Positions 1-11,568 of a DNA stretch of 64,000 bases are shown here, piece by piece; the stretch's first letter is position 1, and each line of letters begins with the position of its first letter. Both the position numbers and the translations under genes were made by a program. The notes beneath the pieces are model-generated. The model did not search any database and had not been told where the DNA came from. It saw only the letters and a list, made by a program, of their open reading frames with translations. The stretch covers positions 200,408,581 through 200,472,580 of the forward strand of contig OY992537.1 of NCBI GenBank assembly GCA_963921195.1, read 5' to 3'. The DNA comes from Pegoplata infirma. Taxonomy: Eukaryota; Arthropoda; Insecta; Diptera; Anthomyiidae.

Positions 1-621
1 TTCACCTTAAATTCACGTGTTGAAAACCCGTTAAACATGTTTTAAAAAAATTTGCAAGTCACAAAAATATTTTGCAACGTATTTTTGTTACTCAAAAATA
101 TTTTTACACTCAAAAAAAAAAAAAAATACTCTCGAAAAAATTTTACACTCAAAAAAAATTTTACACTAAAAAAAAATTTAGTAAATTAATTTTTTTTTTT
201 CAAAAATTACTAAAACAAAAAGTTGTTTTACACAAAATAAAATATTTCTAATCAAAAATTTTATTTTGTTCACGTTAGAAAGTTAACTATCACTTAAAAA
301 GGGCATTGTGGAGGGTATTCACAGAGTTATAGAGTAGGATAACAATAGGCGTTTGAAAAAGTAGTAAACGAAAGCCATATGGTATTGTTTACGAAATCTT
401 ATCAGAAATAGAAATGTGAGCGAGATACAGTATACCAGTTTTACAGTGAGAATGCAGATTGTTTTTTGTCTCTCTTTGCTTTACGTTTGAACTTTAGTTT
501 GGCATTGCCAGAATTTTCCAATTATCTTTGGTGATGCCAGATCTACAAAACGGTCGATGTATTACTTTATAACTTTGGGTATTCATAGATTCGTCAAGTC
601 GAATTTAACTTTTCTACTTGT
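1..621 (+). mobile_element. mini-me-like element, right-hand part, split by a hAT MITE
   Basis: The window opens inside a repeat seen in full elsewhere (for example 55912-57060 and 62492-63391). It runs from the segment reading ACGTGTTGAAAACCCG, through the A-rich 'acactcaaaa' block, to the terminus GTGGAGGGTATTCA...CGAATTTAACTTTTCTACTTG. The left part with the GTCY microsatellite lies outside the window. Positions 322-577 are a later hAT-type insertion that duplicated GGTATTCA. Non-coding; no transposase is visible, so mobility would depend on another element. Confidence 0.75.
322..577. mobile_element. 256-bp hAT-type MITE
   Basis: Terminal inverted repeats (TIRs) CAGAGTTATAGAGTA and CAAAGTTATAAAGTA (13/15 identical) bound a 256-bp segment. 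It is flanked by the 8-bp direct repeat GGTATTCA (314-321 and 578-585). An 8-bp duplication plus CAGAG-type ends is the signature of the hAT superfamily. The empty site is confirmed by intact mini-me copies in the window, which read GGGTATTCATAGATTC without interruption. No coding capacity. Confidence 0.85.
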
Positions 622-1253
622 TTTACGTTTGCTTTATTTATTTTTTTCCTGGGTTATTCGAACGGCGATTTCAAGCAAAATCTCAGTTTTCTTTTTTAGA
701 AAAATTATCACAACTCTGTCAATTGTTTTCCGATTTTTACAGGATAGATTTCATCGTATTCAGAATAAATTTTCCTTTGGAATACGTTTATAAATATGAA
801 TGTTGTTGAACGAAATAATAGCAGCAAAAATTGATAAACTCAAAAAATTTTCAAAAAATATAAAAAATAGATATTATTGAAAACATCAAAGTATATATTT
901 CTTATATGTAATTTTTACACACACATGAAAAGCCCTATCCTTCTTCTATCCAAAACAGTTCAAAAATTTTAAGTCGGTTAAAAAGTTTCTGAGTAACACG
1001 TAATTTAGTGAGAAAAGTCTCAATAAAACGTTTTTTTGACAATAACTTTAAAATTTGAGGGTGTCTGGCAAGTTTGATGGGCATTTTTGTGATCCTTTCG
1101 AGGAAACCTACATCCTGAACTACATCATTTGAAGAGTATATTCGATTCTGTTTTTTTTTTTTTTTTTTGTTGAACAGTGTAATTTAAAATTTTACTTTTT
1201 TAAGCATTTTGCTTATATCGCATGAGCTTTTGACCTTTGATAACCCTACACAC
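622..1253. other. AT-rich intergenic DNA, no gene seen
   Basis: No supported ORF. Positions about 1180-1250 resemble 4740-4830 (the phrase GAGCTTTTGACCTTTGATAA and its variant), so the right end belongs to a dispersed repeat that received the hAT insertion at 1254. Confidence 0.5.
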
Positions 1254-1939
1254 CAGGCGCGGATCCAGGGGGGGGGAGAATGGGATTTCTCCCCCCCCAA
1301 AACGACTTCAAAAAAAAAAAAAGGAAAAAAGGAAAGAAAAAAAAAAGAAAGAAAGAAAGGGAAAGGAAAGAAGATAGAAAGAAAAAAGGTAAAAATGCCT
1401 AAAGAGAGTTATATGTGTGCTGATGATTTAAGTCAGCACACATAGCCTCAATCTTAAAATTTTTTTTGAATCCTCAGGATAAAATGTTTCTGAATTTATG
1501 AAATTTCATATGAGAAACATAAATGTCAATAGAGTCGTGGACATTTTCTAACCGAATAACATTTCTTATCATTTTCTAAGGAAAAAGTATTATCTCAAAT
1601 ATTTTTTATGGAAAAATGTCTCAGAAGTCAAGACTTTGCCTTTAAAAAATATCTTGATACGTATGTATTTGACTCTGAATTAAAGAATTTTTGATTAAAA
1701 AATTATCTCAAATTTTATGAAAAATGTCTTATAACTTTTCTATACAAATATATCCCTTAGCAACTGAGAATGTTTAAGAATCTGAAAAGAGTTTTTCTAC
1801 AAATAAATTCTCAGAATCGGATAACATTTCTACAGGAAAAACGTCTTTGAATATATTTTCGAATCTTAGACTTTTTTTGTAGAAGAATTTTTTTTTTTTT
1901 TGTTTGAAAAATCTTTTAGAATCTACGAATTTTTCTATA

Positions 1940-3034
1940 CACCGAAAAAAATCCATGCAACATTTTACGAAAAAAAAAAATTTGTACTTACTTGTTCGTA
2001 AAATATACGAAAATTTACTTTATATTACGAAAAACAAATTAGTCCGTACTTTCGTAAATTTACGAAACATACGAAAATATTTCGTAATCGTGAAAATGAT
2101 TAATTTCCCCGCAGAAAAAGTGACCGGTACTTGATAGATTAAGTGACATTTCATATTACAAACTTTGAAACCTTTCATATAAAAAGGCCTTTAACTTCAA
2201 AAATTTTCAAGTTTTTTCGGAACTTCGGGTAAGGACAATTTTGGTTTTCACGAAAATTTATTGGAGTTATTTTGACACACAATAGAAACTTTTTGGACCC
2301 CTCTCAGCTCAAACAAAAAATAAAAGTAAAAATTAGATTTATTTTTTCTATCAACTTTTGTGGTCTTCCAGGCACACATATCAAAATTTGATCAAAATCG
2401 TACGAACCGATCTATGGGCAGGCAGTAATGGGTTAAGAGAAGGCCATATCTGTCGTGTTGTCTCACACCTCCATCCATTTGCCCATCTTTGATCACGTAA
2501 CAAAGCCGTAGATTTTGCTTGCAAGTTTTTTGCTTGCAAGTTTCTAGAGGCATACCAACACTGATAATGATATTCTTATTATACCCTCCAACTACACATT
2601 TTTACATGTTTTTTTGGTATTTTTGTTAAATAATTGAAACATTTGGTGTATTTATCGCGATGGGAAGGTGCTATCAACGTGCCCTACTGACCCTATCAAC
2701 TCCCCCCCCCCCTCCCCAAAAAAACGCCCCTGTCAATATATTTTTTTTTTTACATTTTGGAGGGTATATAATAGATTCGGCACAGCCGAATTTAACACTC
2801 TCACTTGTTTTTTTGTGTAAATTTACAAAATTATATATTTTACTAACTTTCATAAAAAAATATAAATTATATGTACGAATTTATTTTTGTAATTTACGAA
2901 TTTATTTTGTATAATATAGAAAATTGTTTCGTAAAAACAAAAAAATATTTCGTTGAATGTAGTAAACTTTTTCGTAAAAACTTATAATTTTTACGAAACA
3001 TTTCGTTTATATAAGGCATGCATATTTTTCGGTG
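1940..3034. mobile_element. TA-flanked TIR element with TACGAAA-rich ends
   Basis: The TIRs read CACCGAAAAAAATCCATGC at the left and CACCGAAAAATATGCATGC on the opposite strand at the right. The segment is flanked by TA on both sides, and removing it restores the minisatellite phrase TTTCTAGGAAAA with a single TA. Subterminal DNA is rich in TACGAAA/TTTCGTA. The size (1095 bp), TA target and absence of coding DNA fit a Tc1/mariner-type non-autonomous element. A short mini-me relic lies inside (2580-2813). Confidence 0.65.
2580..2813 (+). mobile_element. internally deleted mini-me-like copy
   Basis: It begins ATACCCTCCAACTACA and then jumps directly to the right-hand part seen in full copies at 29665-30233 and 31186-31728 (phrases TCGCGATGGGAAGGTGC and a C-run). 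It ends GGAGGGTATATAATAGATTCGG...CTCTCACTTGTTT. The GTCY microsatellite is lost. Confidence 0.7.
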
Positions 3035-4524
3035 TAGGAAAAGTTTATCAAAATCTATGATTTTGTTATAGGAAAAATGTTTTAGAACTTTCCTATAGTA
3101 ACCAATTTTGTATGAATAATCTTTCAGAATCTAAAAAATTTTCTTTTGGCAGATTCTGAGAACTTTTCTATAGGAAATGTGTCTTTGAACAAAAATTTTT
3201 CTTTTAAAATTGTGTCCAACAATAATAATTTTTCTATATGAAAAGTTTTTGAAAATCTAAGAAATTGCCTTGGCAAACATTTGAGGGCATTAAATCCGTA
3301 AAATTTTTTAGGATCTGACAATTTGTGCATACAAAAAATATAAGAATAATTTAAGAGGTTTTTTATAAGAAAAGTATATCAGAATTTGGAAAACATTTTT
3401 ATAGAAAGAATGTCACAGAATCTCAGATTATTTCCATAAAATAAATTTGAAAAATCTGAGACATTTTCTATGCGAAAAATGTTGAATCTAAAATATTTTC
3501 TATTAAAAATTCGTTCTGAGAATAAAACAACATTTTTATATCAAAGGGTTTTAGAATCTGAAAATTTTTCTAAAGGCAAATATCTCAGAAATGGGTTATT
3601 TTTCTATATGAAAGTATTTGAGAATCTAAGAGATTTTCTGTAGTAAAAATGTCTCAACATCTGAGAAATTTTGTGAAGAAAACATTTATAAAAATTGCAT
3701 ACTTTATTAAAAAGTTTTTTCGGAAGATTTCTGAGAAATAAGATTTTTTATACATATATATTCACAGTTGTGAATGGCTATGATTGTCACAAGCCAATAT
3801 TAATGAGTAAAAAGTCATAATACAAATTTTTAATGAGTGAAAAGTCACAATATCAATATTTTTGTACACATTTAATTGGTTAATTTTATGATTCGTTTCG
3901 AGAGAAGGTCTTAAAATTTGCAAATAAATATACAAAAATTTCACCCAAATCCATATTGCAAATTTACACACACCCCCCCCCCCCCCCCCCGCTTTCAAAC
4001 AAACATTTATATTTTTTGGAAAAAATTTTTTTTTTTGAAATCTCCCCCCCCAAATGAAATTCCTGGATCCGCGCCTGCTACACACAAAATATTTTGTATA
4101 TATAAAATAATCGTTTTTCCTTTTAAAAAAACCGACTTCATATATTTCATTTGAAACAACATACTTTTTCAGTTATTTTTAAACGTTAATAAAAACAAAT
4201 GATATTTCAGTTATTTTAACTGTTTACAATTTTTTATTTTGTGGAGTAAAAATTTTTTTTAATAACAAACTACAAGAACTGTACTGCTGTAAAATTATAT
4301 GGTAAAATCAGTCACAAATAATTTAACTGATAAAAATATTTTTCCGTAAACTTTGTAGTTCATTATTTTTACAACTGTATAAATCATTTATTTTGTTTTC
4401 TTGAAAAACAAACGATAAAACGTTTAAAACAACTTTAACTAAAAACTTTGTGAATAACAGAAAATAGTTACTGTAAAATTTTTCTGGGTGTAGACAAATT
4501 TTATGCAGAAAATGTTTGTAAAAC

Positions 4525-5219
4525 ATTTTAACCCTTTAAACGCACGCCTTATTCATGTTATATGTGGATATTTTTGAAAAAGAGCTAAAATGACCCCTAA
4601 AAATGGGAAATAGAGGGTTCATATGTTCTAAAGAAGAACCGTAATCAAATTTCACTGTTAACGTTGTTTAGGTCAGAAGCAGATTTATAACTTTTTTGAT
4701 CTTTTTTCACACTACTTAGATGAAAAATATTTTAATAGTATGTGATAATTAGTATGTGATAATTGACAATTTTACATTTTTATGCATTTTGCACTTTTCA
4801 CACGAACTTTTGATCTTTGACAACCCCTAGTGAAATTTGATGCAAACATTTTTGGGGAACATGTTAACCCTTTAAAAGCACGTTTTATTGGTTTTTTGTG
4901 AGGATATTAAAAAATGGACCAAAATGACCCCTAAAAATGAGAGATAGAGGGGTAATATGTTCTGCAAAAATAACCTCCATTAAATTTCACTAAGGACATC
5001 TTTGATCATTATTTGCTTCAGAATTAGATTTAATACTTTTTTTTGGACTTATTCCAACTGCCTTTGAAAAAAAAATTCAAAACTTCAGTGGGCCATAAAA
5101 GAACTAGAGCTTAGTTTTCAGAAATCTTCCGGGTTTTGGTCTGCTATTGGTATAATTTAATTTTATTTTGATCCCATTCAAGATAAGCTCGACGACACCA
5201 AATTTGTTGCACAGTGTTA
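4525..5219. repeat. two diverged tandem copies of a ~335-bp unit ending in CACAGTG
   Basis: About 4525-4855 and 4860-5195 share ordered phrases: TTAACCCTTTAAA, AAAATGACCCCTAAAAATG, ATAGAGGGTTCATATGTTCT-like and AAATTTCACT. The right edge reads TTGCACAGTG followed by TTA, matching the terminus seen in opposite orientation at 46897 (TAA, then CACTGTGCAAC) with shared subterminal phrases (CTTGAATGGGA). This is a relic of the same family as 46897-48954. Non-coding. Confidence 0.5.
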
Positions 5220-6068
5220 TCTAACTCACATAAACGCGACCAGAAGGAGTGAATTACATCACATTATACCATTTTTTCTGCCTTTCCTTTAAATAAATAT
5301 TAAATATCCTTTAAGCTAATTTTATTAAAAGAAAAAAAAAAACGTATAAGTATCTAGCAAGACAAGTAATAAAATAAACATTTGAAAAAAAAAATAAAAA
5401 TAAAAAAATTAAACATACATAAATAAAATAAATAAAAACAGTGTTAGAAAATGCAATACATGAAGCCAATAACAACAATATACATACAATTTTATGAAGG
5501 TAACTTCTTACAGAGGTCCTTCAGGAGTTAGAAGTGGGATACCATAAGTAAAACGTGACTAACATGTTTTTCTTAGTATCATGAAAGAAAGAAAAAAAAG
5601 GATTATTACATTTTTACTGTACCATTTACTTCTTACACTCTGCTATTTCCAATTCCACAAGGTTTTATATGTTAATGTTTATTTTTAGTATATATTTTTT
5701 GTATTCATTGAAGAAAAAACAAGGTGTTTTCTAGAGTTGTATGTTTTCTTTAACATATTTTATAGAGCATAGAAAATGTTGATAATAAAATTTACATTTT
5801 ATATTCTAATTATAATAAAGAAAATTGTACTTTTATAAAAAAAGAAACATTGACCATATAAAAAAGGGATAGATGATGGAAAAACCAAAGACAGGATATA
5901 AATATGTTTATGTGCGTGAATAAAAAGGTTAAAAAATGAGGTTGGAACTTTGATGGGAGTTATTAACTGTTTCCAGAAGAAAATCTTTTTCCGAAAATCT
6001 GTGAAGCGATTTTAAATCTAACCGTTTTATTTTTTTATTCAAAGTTTTCTACTTAAATCGTAAATTTG
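5220..6068. other. AT-rich intergenic DNA, nothing recognised
   Basis: Long A/T tracts, no supported ORF, and no inverted or tandem structure that I could detect. Confidence 0.4.
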
Positions 6069-6880
6069 CACTCAAAAAATTATGTCATTAACTGATTGTA
6101 GTTTATTAAAAAAGTTTTACGTTTTGCCGTTTTTATAAGAAAAAACATTTATTCAATGTTTATTTTTTTTAAATGACTATTTCTGTTCTTTGTTTCAAAA
6201 ATAACAACTTAAAAAATAAAGACTTTCATTAGCATTAAATTTTTAAAGTCATTTATTTTTGTTCTGTAAGTAAAAATAAGTGATTCTTCTTTAATTTTTA
6301 ATGATTTGAGTACGTTATTTTTTTTAATTATTGTTTTTTTTAAAGAGAAGTCATTAGTTTTTACCCATTTGTGTTGGTTGTTTTCTTGTAGACAAAAAAT
6401 TAAAAAAAAAATATTTATAGAAATATAAAAACATGTTTGTATCAAGTGACTTTGGCACAATGGGTAAAGTGTCTGGCCAAATGTAGTTGATTGCGGGATC
6501 GATTCCCTAAAAATTTTATTAACAATTTTTTTTAATAAAATTCAATAGAATAATTGTAAAAATTACCTACGAAATCATTAATTTTTAATGTTTTCGTAGG
6601 CAATTTTTGTTTTGAATTTGTTGGTAAAAATGACACACTAATCATTGATTTTTAATGTTTTCGTTGGTTATTTTTTTCGAATTTGTTGGTAAAAAAAAAT
6701 GAAAGTAACGTTATTTTGTAATGTTCAATGTTATTTGTTTTAGAAAATTGTATAAAAGTAAAAAATAAATGTTGATGTATGTTAAAACAAATTAATAATT
6801 ACTGGGATGATTTTGAAATGTTTAACAACTTGTTTTAAATATGTTTTTCATTTGTTTTTGCCTACAAAATATTTTGAGTG
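6069..6880 (+). mobile_element. 812-bp MITE carrying a tRNA-like segment (copy A)
   Basis: It starts CACTCAAAAAATTATGTCAT and ends ATATTTTGAGTG, giving a 10-bp TIR CACTCAAAAW. It is bordered by TG on both sides where the second copy (47706-48520, opposite orientation) has TA. Between the ends are paired AT-rich modules (for example AACCAACGAAAACAT-like phrases in both orientations) and a tRNA-like stretch at 6446-6513. No transposase. Confidence 0.7.
6446..6513 (+). ncRNA. tRNA-like (pol III A/B-box) segment inside MITE, copy A
   Basis: TGGCACAATGGG matches an A box (TRGCNNAGYNGG-like) and GGATCGATTCC matches a B box (GGTTCGANTCC-like), about 40 bp apart as in tRNA genes. A D-arm (GCAC/GTGT in copy B) can be drawn, but I could not draw a proper anticodon stem. 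It is not a functional tRNA. It is either a tRNA-derived SINE head captured by the MITE or a decayed pol III promoter. Confidence 0.5.
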
Positions 6881-7167
6881 TGGGTTTTTTCAGATTTTTT
6901 TATAATTTTTCATAGAAGGTGGTAATTTATTTTAATTTTTTATGCTAATATGATAACAGGGACTCGTTTTAAAACACTGGATGTTTTTCAACAAAATTGC
7001 GTGGAAAGCGAAATTCACGAAACGCGACACTACGTGAAAAATAGAAATGAAAGGTTATAAAGATTTATATAAATATATCATCTGTCTTTATAATTTGTCT
7101 AACACTATTTCTAAATTTTTTCAGTCAGAGCCCCCTGAAACATATAAAAGACTTTTTTTTATTAAAA

Positions 7168-7806
7168 ACAAGTAAAAAAGGTAAATTCGGCCTTGCCGAA
7201 TGTAGTGATACCCTTCACAATTTCAAAAAACTTTATTTAAAAGAAAATTACTTTTAAAAAAAAAAAAATTTGAAAAAAAATTTCCGCGAAAAAAAATTTT
7301 GGTAAAAAAAAAAAAATCCGCGATTTTTTTCTTTTTTTGTCAAAAAATATGTTCGTACTTGTTTAAATACCATTTGGTGTTCAATTATGTTTACATATGT
7401 CAACCAGAAGCCGAATTAAAGCATTTTGTATTTTTAGGTTATGTTGAATGTACTGAAATTTTTGAGGTGTGCTTACATTTTCGTTCATAACTTTTGAACC
7501 GCTGAACCGATATCGCTCAAATGCAATACCAAACTTCTCGGGAGAACTTCCAATATATATGTTAAGTTTCAGTCATCTCGGTGCAATATTTTGTCCGTGA
7601 GAGCATTTTCCACAGACAGACAGACAGACAGACGGACAGACGGACAGACGGACAGACGGACAGACGGACATCGCTAGAATGTCTTAAAATCGATCGGGCA
7701 TCATGAATATATATACTTTATGGGGTCCCAGACCGATATTTCGATGAGTTACAAACGGAATGACAAACTTATATATACCCTCTATCACTAAGTGGAGGGT
7801 ATAAAA
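7168..7806 (-). mobile_element. mini-me-like element
   Basis: Minus-orientation copy. It enters as ACAAGTAAAAAAGGTAAATT, carries the (GACA/GACG)n run at 7616-7669, the phrase TATATACTTTATGGGGTCCC, and exits at GTGGAGGGTATAAA. Internal phrases such as CATAACTTTTGAACCGCTGA are shared with the copy at 8790-9680. Confidence 0.8.
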
Positions 7807-7870
7807 AAAACAATAATTTCGCACTTTTGTAGAACCACTTTTATGTTGCATTCAACAAATAGGATTCCAA

Positions 7871-7993
7871 AACTGCAATCCAAATTATTCTATCATGTTC
7901 CGTTTTCGAGATTTTCGCGTGGAAGTATTTTCAAGCGCGAATATCTCGAAAACGGAACATACTAGAAAAATTTGAATTGCAGTTTTGGAACCA
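7871..7993. repeat. hairpin with ~53-bp arms
   Basis: CCAAAACTGCAATCCAAATT...TGTTCCGTTTTCGAGA is followed, after a short loop, by TCTCGAAAACGGAACA...AATTGCAGTTTTGG. The arms are nearly perfect complements over roughly 53 bp. Probably a small foldback MITE; no TSD was found. Confidence 0.6.
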
Positions 7994-8789
7994 GCTATAC
8001 CTATAACTCGAAAACAGGATCAGCTAGGATTTTCATGTTAACGATTTTTTAAGTTCAAAATAAAGAGGAGTGAAATGTCATTACCCGATTTGGTCACCAT
8101 TTTAACACAACCTTAAACTTGCTTGAAAAGGGGTGTGTAAGTTCTTCCGAATATTTACACAAATTTTCTTAATTGTTTAAAATTCTAAATATTTATTATG
8201 CTGGTTTCTTTTTTAATTTTCTTAAATTTGTCGAAATTTTCTTAATTTTTTTTTTTTCTATTTTCTCAATTTTTAATATATTCGATTTTTTTTTTTCTTC
8301 TTAATTTTCCTGAATTTTTTAAAATTTCTTCATGAGTTGGTATTATTGCTGAATTCTACAGATCATTTCGAGCATTTTTTCTGAAAAAATTTAATTTTTC
8401 ATATATTGATATTAACTTTTCTGAATTTAATTTAATTAAATTGTTCTGCTTTTTTTAAATATTTTTATTTTTTTTTTTTTAATTTTTCGAATTTTTTTCT
8501 TAATTTTGAGTATTCCAGATTTTTTTTTAAATTTTTGTTTCTGATTTGTAATTGAATATCCTGTCGCATTTATTACCTTTTCTGGTGTCTAGTTTTAATA
8601 ATGATGCAGGACGCCATCTAAGAATAACTGTTTTCATTTTATTAAAACTGAACAGGTTTGTAACTACGATTTGTAACTTGGATATAATCCAAGTGGTGAA
8701 TAAAAATATTTTTCACCAGCTGGTGAATAAAACGAATCATAATTATTTTTCAACAAAATTTTTTTTTTATTTTTTTTTTCATAAATTTG
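7994..8789. other. T-rich intergenic DNA, nothing recognised
   Basis: Dominated by T runs interrupted by AATTTT; no supported ORF. Confidence 0.4.
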
Positions 8790-9680
8790 TATACCCTCCA
8801 CTAACAAGGGTAGATATAAGTTTGTAAGTTTGTCATTCCGTTTGTAACTCATCGAAATATCGGTCTGGGACCCCAAAAAGAATATACAGTCGAACCCGGT
8901 TATAACGAACTCCGAGGGACCAGTAAAAATAGTTCGTTATAAGCGAAGTTCGCTATAAGCGGGGTATATTTTTTATCAACCTAGCTTTATTTCCAAAAAA
9001 ATATATCCATTTTTTTTTATTTGATGTTTTTCTCGTAAATAAACTACTTATTGAGAAGAAATCATTAAAAATATAAATTAATTTTATCAAAATTATAATA
9101 AAACCAAAAAATTTCAACCTTTTGTTGACTTGATAAACATTATTGCCACATACTGAAAAATATTTATGGGAGTTCGTTATAAAAAGGTTAATATACATGA
9201 AATTGTGTTCGTGGGACCATAATGAGCAGTTAGTTTTAACCAAGGATTCGTTATAACCGAGTTCGGTTTTAAAGAAGTATTTTGTGTGAAAATTGATGCT
9301 AAAACGTCGGGACTTTAGAATTAGTTCGTTATAATCGCGAATTCGTTATAACCGAGTCCGTTATAACCGAGTTTGACTGTATATTATTGACCAGTGTCCG
9401 ATTCTAAGATATTCTATCGATGTCCGTGTGTCTGTCGGTCTGTGGAATTAGTGATCACTGCCAAAGTATTAAACATAAATGACCGAGACTTAGCAAATTT
9501 ACTTGTTGTTGTCCTAAGCAGTTAGGTATTGCATTTAAGCGAAATCGGTACAGCGGTTCAAAAGTTATGAACGAAAATGTAAGAACACCTCGAAAATTTT
9601 GGTACATTACACATAACTTAAAAATACAAAATGCTTTAAATTGGCTACTGGTTGGCATATGTGAACAGAATTGAACACAG
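8790..9680 (+). mobile_element. mini-me-like element interrupted by a pogo-like MITE
   Basis: It begins GTATACCCTCCACTAACA, continues through TCATTCCGTTTGTAACTCATC and GGTCTGGGACCCC, is broken at 8887-9379 by a MITE, and resumes TTATTGACCAGTGTCCGATT with a short degraded GTCY run. The tail (TTGGCATATGTGAACAG) matches 30293-31160. Confidence 0.75.
8887..9379. mobile_element. pogo/Tigger-like MITE
   Basis: The left end CAGTCGAACCCGGTTATAAC and right end GTTATAACCGAGTTTGACTG form a TIR of about 20 bp with internal subrepeats GTTCGTTATAA. TA is duplicated on both sides (8885-8886, 9380-9381). Ends of the type CAGTcGAACcyCGTTATAAC with a TA target are characteristic of pogo/Tigger-group Tc1/mariner elements. 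At 493 bp with no coding DNA it is non-autonomous. Confidence 0.85.
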
Positions 9681-10092
9681 AGAATTGTGTTTTTTACAAG
9701 TACACAGATTCGTAGATTTAATTAAAAAATTAAGTAAATCCGGACCAATCACTAAAATGCGCATATAAATTAGAAATATTTATATGTCATTAATTAAAAA
9801 TAAATGGATATTTATTTAATTAAAAACTTAATACTATTACAAAATCTAATTAAAATTAAAAAAAAAAAATAAATAAAGTTTTAGTTATATAAATTAAAAA
9901 TTTAATTAAAAAAATGTTGGAAAACAATTAAAATTTTTAATTGTATAAATTAAAAAAATTAATTAAAAACAACACATTTTTTTAAAATAAATAATTTATT
10001 AACTCATTTTTTAAAAATAAATAATTTTTTTGTTTTTGCTACCTCCTATTTGACAAGAATTCCTTGTTGTTTTAAAAGCCTTTTACCAATAA
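9681..10092. other. A/T-rich filler, nothing recognised
   Basis: Simple (AATTAAAAATT)-type sequence with no coding signal. Confidence 0.4.
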
Positions 10093-10634
10093 CACAGTGA
10101 TACAAAATCGAACTTTCGGAATCGGAATGGGATGAAACCAAAAGCAAATGAAAGCTGACGTTTTTCATAACAAAACCCTCAAGGCCTTTTTTTAGGTCAG
10201 AGCTAGTTTTTTTTACACGCATTTAAAGTTGGTGATTTTAAAGCATTTAAAGTTTTTGTGTACTTAACATGTCCTACTTTAAGGGCCTCTGGTGGTGCCC
10301 TTATTGGACATGTAGGGTCCAGTATCCAAACTTAAGCTCAAAATTACTTAAGCTATAACTGGTATGAATTTTTCTGTAATCGGTACAGTACCTATTTACT
10401 GAATAGCCAAATTATCAAAATAAACCACTGTACGCCATTGCGTATGATTGTTATTTAAAGGCAATTATTAAAATAAACCACTGGGCACCATTGCGTATGA
10501 TTGTTATTAAAAGTCAATTACACTATTAATCATACGCCACTAATACAGTTTTCAAGCATTTATTATTATAATTATAATAAAACTTTCATTTGCATTTGGT
10601 TTCATCCCATTCCGATTTTGGGTGTTGCACTGTG
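10093..10634. mobile_element. 542-bp MITE with CACAGTG/CACTGTG ends and TAA target
   Basis: It is bounded by CACAGTG (10093) and CACTGTG (10628-10634), flanked by TAA on both sides. Subterminal sequence is inverted: CGGAATGGGATGAAACC on the left and its complement GGTTTCATCCCATTCCG on the right, giving a TIR of about 60 bp with a small gap. The interior has two tandem copies of a roughly 57-bp unit with ATTGCGTATGATTGTTATT (10405-10515). A 3-bp TAA duplication suggests a PIF/Harbinger-type element; the superfamily is unproven. Confidence 0.7.
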
Positions 10635-10772
10635 TAATTATGTAATTTTACAAGCTTCTTAACAAAAAAATTGTAAATTTACAATTTTTTTGACGCGATA
10701 AAACTTACAAGGAGGTTTCGCGACTTTACTGGATTCTTTGCTTCCACCTATTTTACGAGAATTCATAGTAAA

Positions 10773-11568
10773 AACAAGTAGAAAAGTTAAATTCGACTTG
10801 GCCGAATCTATGAATACCCTCCACAATGCTTTTTATAAGTAAATTTTCTAACGTGAAAAAAAAATAAAATTTTTGATTAGAAATATTTAATTTTGTGTAA
10901 ACAACTTTTTTTAGTAATTTTTGAAAAAAATAATTTACTAAATTTATTTTGAGTGTAAAATTTTTTTTCGAGAGTATTTTTTTTTTTTAGTGTAAAAATA
11001 TTTTTTAGTGACAAAAATACGTTGTAAAATATTTTTGTGACTTACCAATGTTTTTAAAACATGTTTAACTGGTTTTCAACACGTGAATTTAAGGTAAACT
11101 AATCTGAAATTTACGATTTTGCTAATAACTTTTGAACCACTTGGCCGATTAGGCTGAAATTCAATATGAACCAGGCCAGGAGAACGACAAATATAAATGC
11201 CAATCTTCAGAATCCTTAAGATTGTCTTTCGCAAGTAAGAATGTTTTTTATCTCGTAAATTCAAGAAAAACCCTTGCCGAAATTCAGTCGTTTGCTCATA
11301 ACTTTTGAACCACTAGACCGATTTCGCTGGATTGCAATACCAACCTGACCAGGTGAATGCCAAACATATATGCCAAACTTCAGGAGCCTCGGTAAAGTCT
11401 TTCAAAAGTTATCGTGTTTTCTACAGACGGATAAACAGATCGTTAGATCGACTTTGAATCGATCGAAGATCATGAATAAATATACTTTGTGGGGTCCTAG
11501 ACCAATATTTCGAGGTGTTTCACACGGAATGACAAACTTATACATATCGCTAGAGTGGAGGGTATAAT
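10773..11568 (-). mobile_element. mini-me-like element
   Basis: A near-complete minus-orientation copy running from ACAAGTAGAAAAGTTAAATT to GTGGAGGGTATAA. It contains the A-rich block, the two AACTTTTGAACCACT modules and TATACTTTGTGGGGTCC. The GACG/GACA run has shrunk to almost nothing. It sits inside a second repeat (AGCTTTCTTGTAATTTTACA type, 10625-10770 and 11575-11700) related to 45530-45960. Confidence 0.75.

Larger units (their letters stand above)
1480..3740. repeat. degenerate minisatellite (TCTCAGAATCT...TTTTCTAT motif), in two blocks
   Basis: About 1480-1935 and 3040-3740 are built from imperfect repeats in which AATCTGAGAATTTTTCTATA alternates with GAAAAATGTCTCAGAATCT. The unit is roughly 40-50 bp and drifts strongly. 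Similar arrays occur at 33930-34230 and 38720-39400, so the motif travels with this element family. The array is split by the insertion at 1940-3034. Confidence 0.6.
1254..4077. mobile_element. 2.8-kb non-autonomous hAT-type element with minisatellite interior
   Basis: The ends are CAGGCGCGGATCCAGG (1254) and its complement CCTGGATCCGCGCCTG (4062-4077). They are flanked by the 8-bp direct repeat CTACACAC (1246-1253 and 4078-4085). Both the 8-bp TSD and the CAGG-type terminus fit hAT transposons. Just inside the ends are G/C runs and purine-rich low-complexity DNA. The body is a degenerate array of a roughly 45-bp motif. A TA-flanked element (1940-3034) is nested inside. No transposase ORF is present. 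Confidence 0.85.

Noticed and set aside
1209..1445. 78-codon plus-strand frame rich in Lys/Glu
   Set aside because: It crosses the end of a hAT-type element and its purine-rich low-complexity DNA; the residues are a product of A/G runs.
6446..6513. Functional tRNA gene
   Set aside because: No proper anticodon stem or acceptor stem; it travels inside a MITE.
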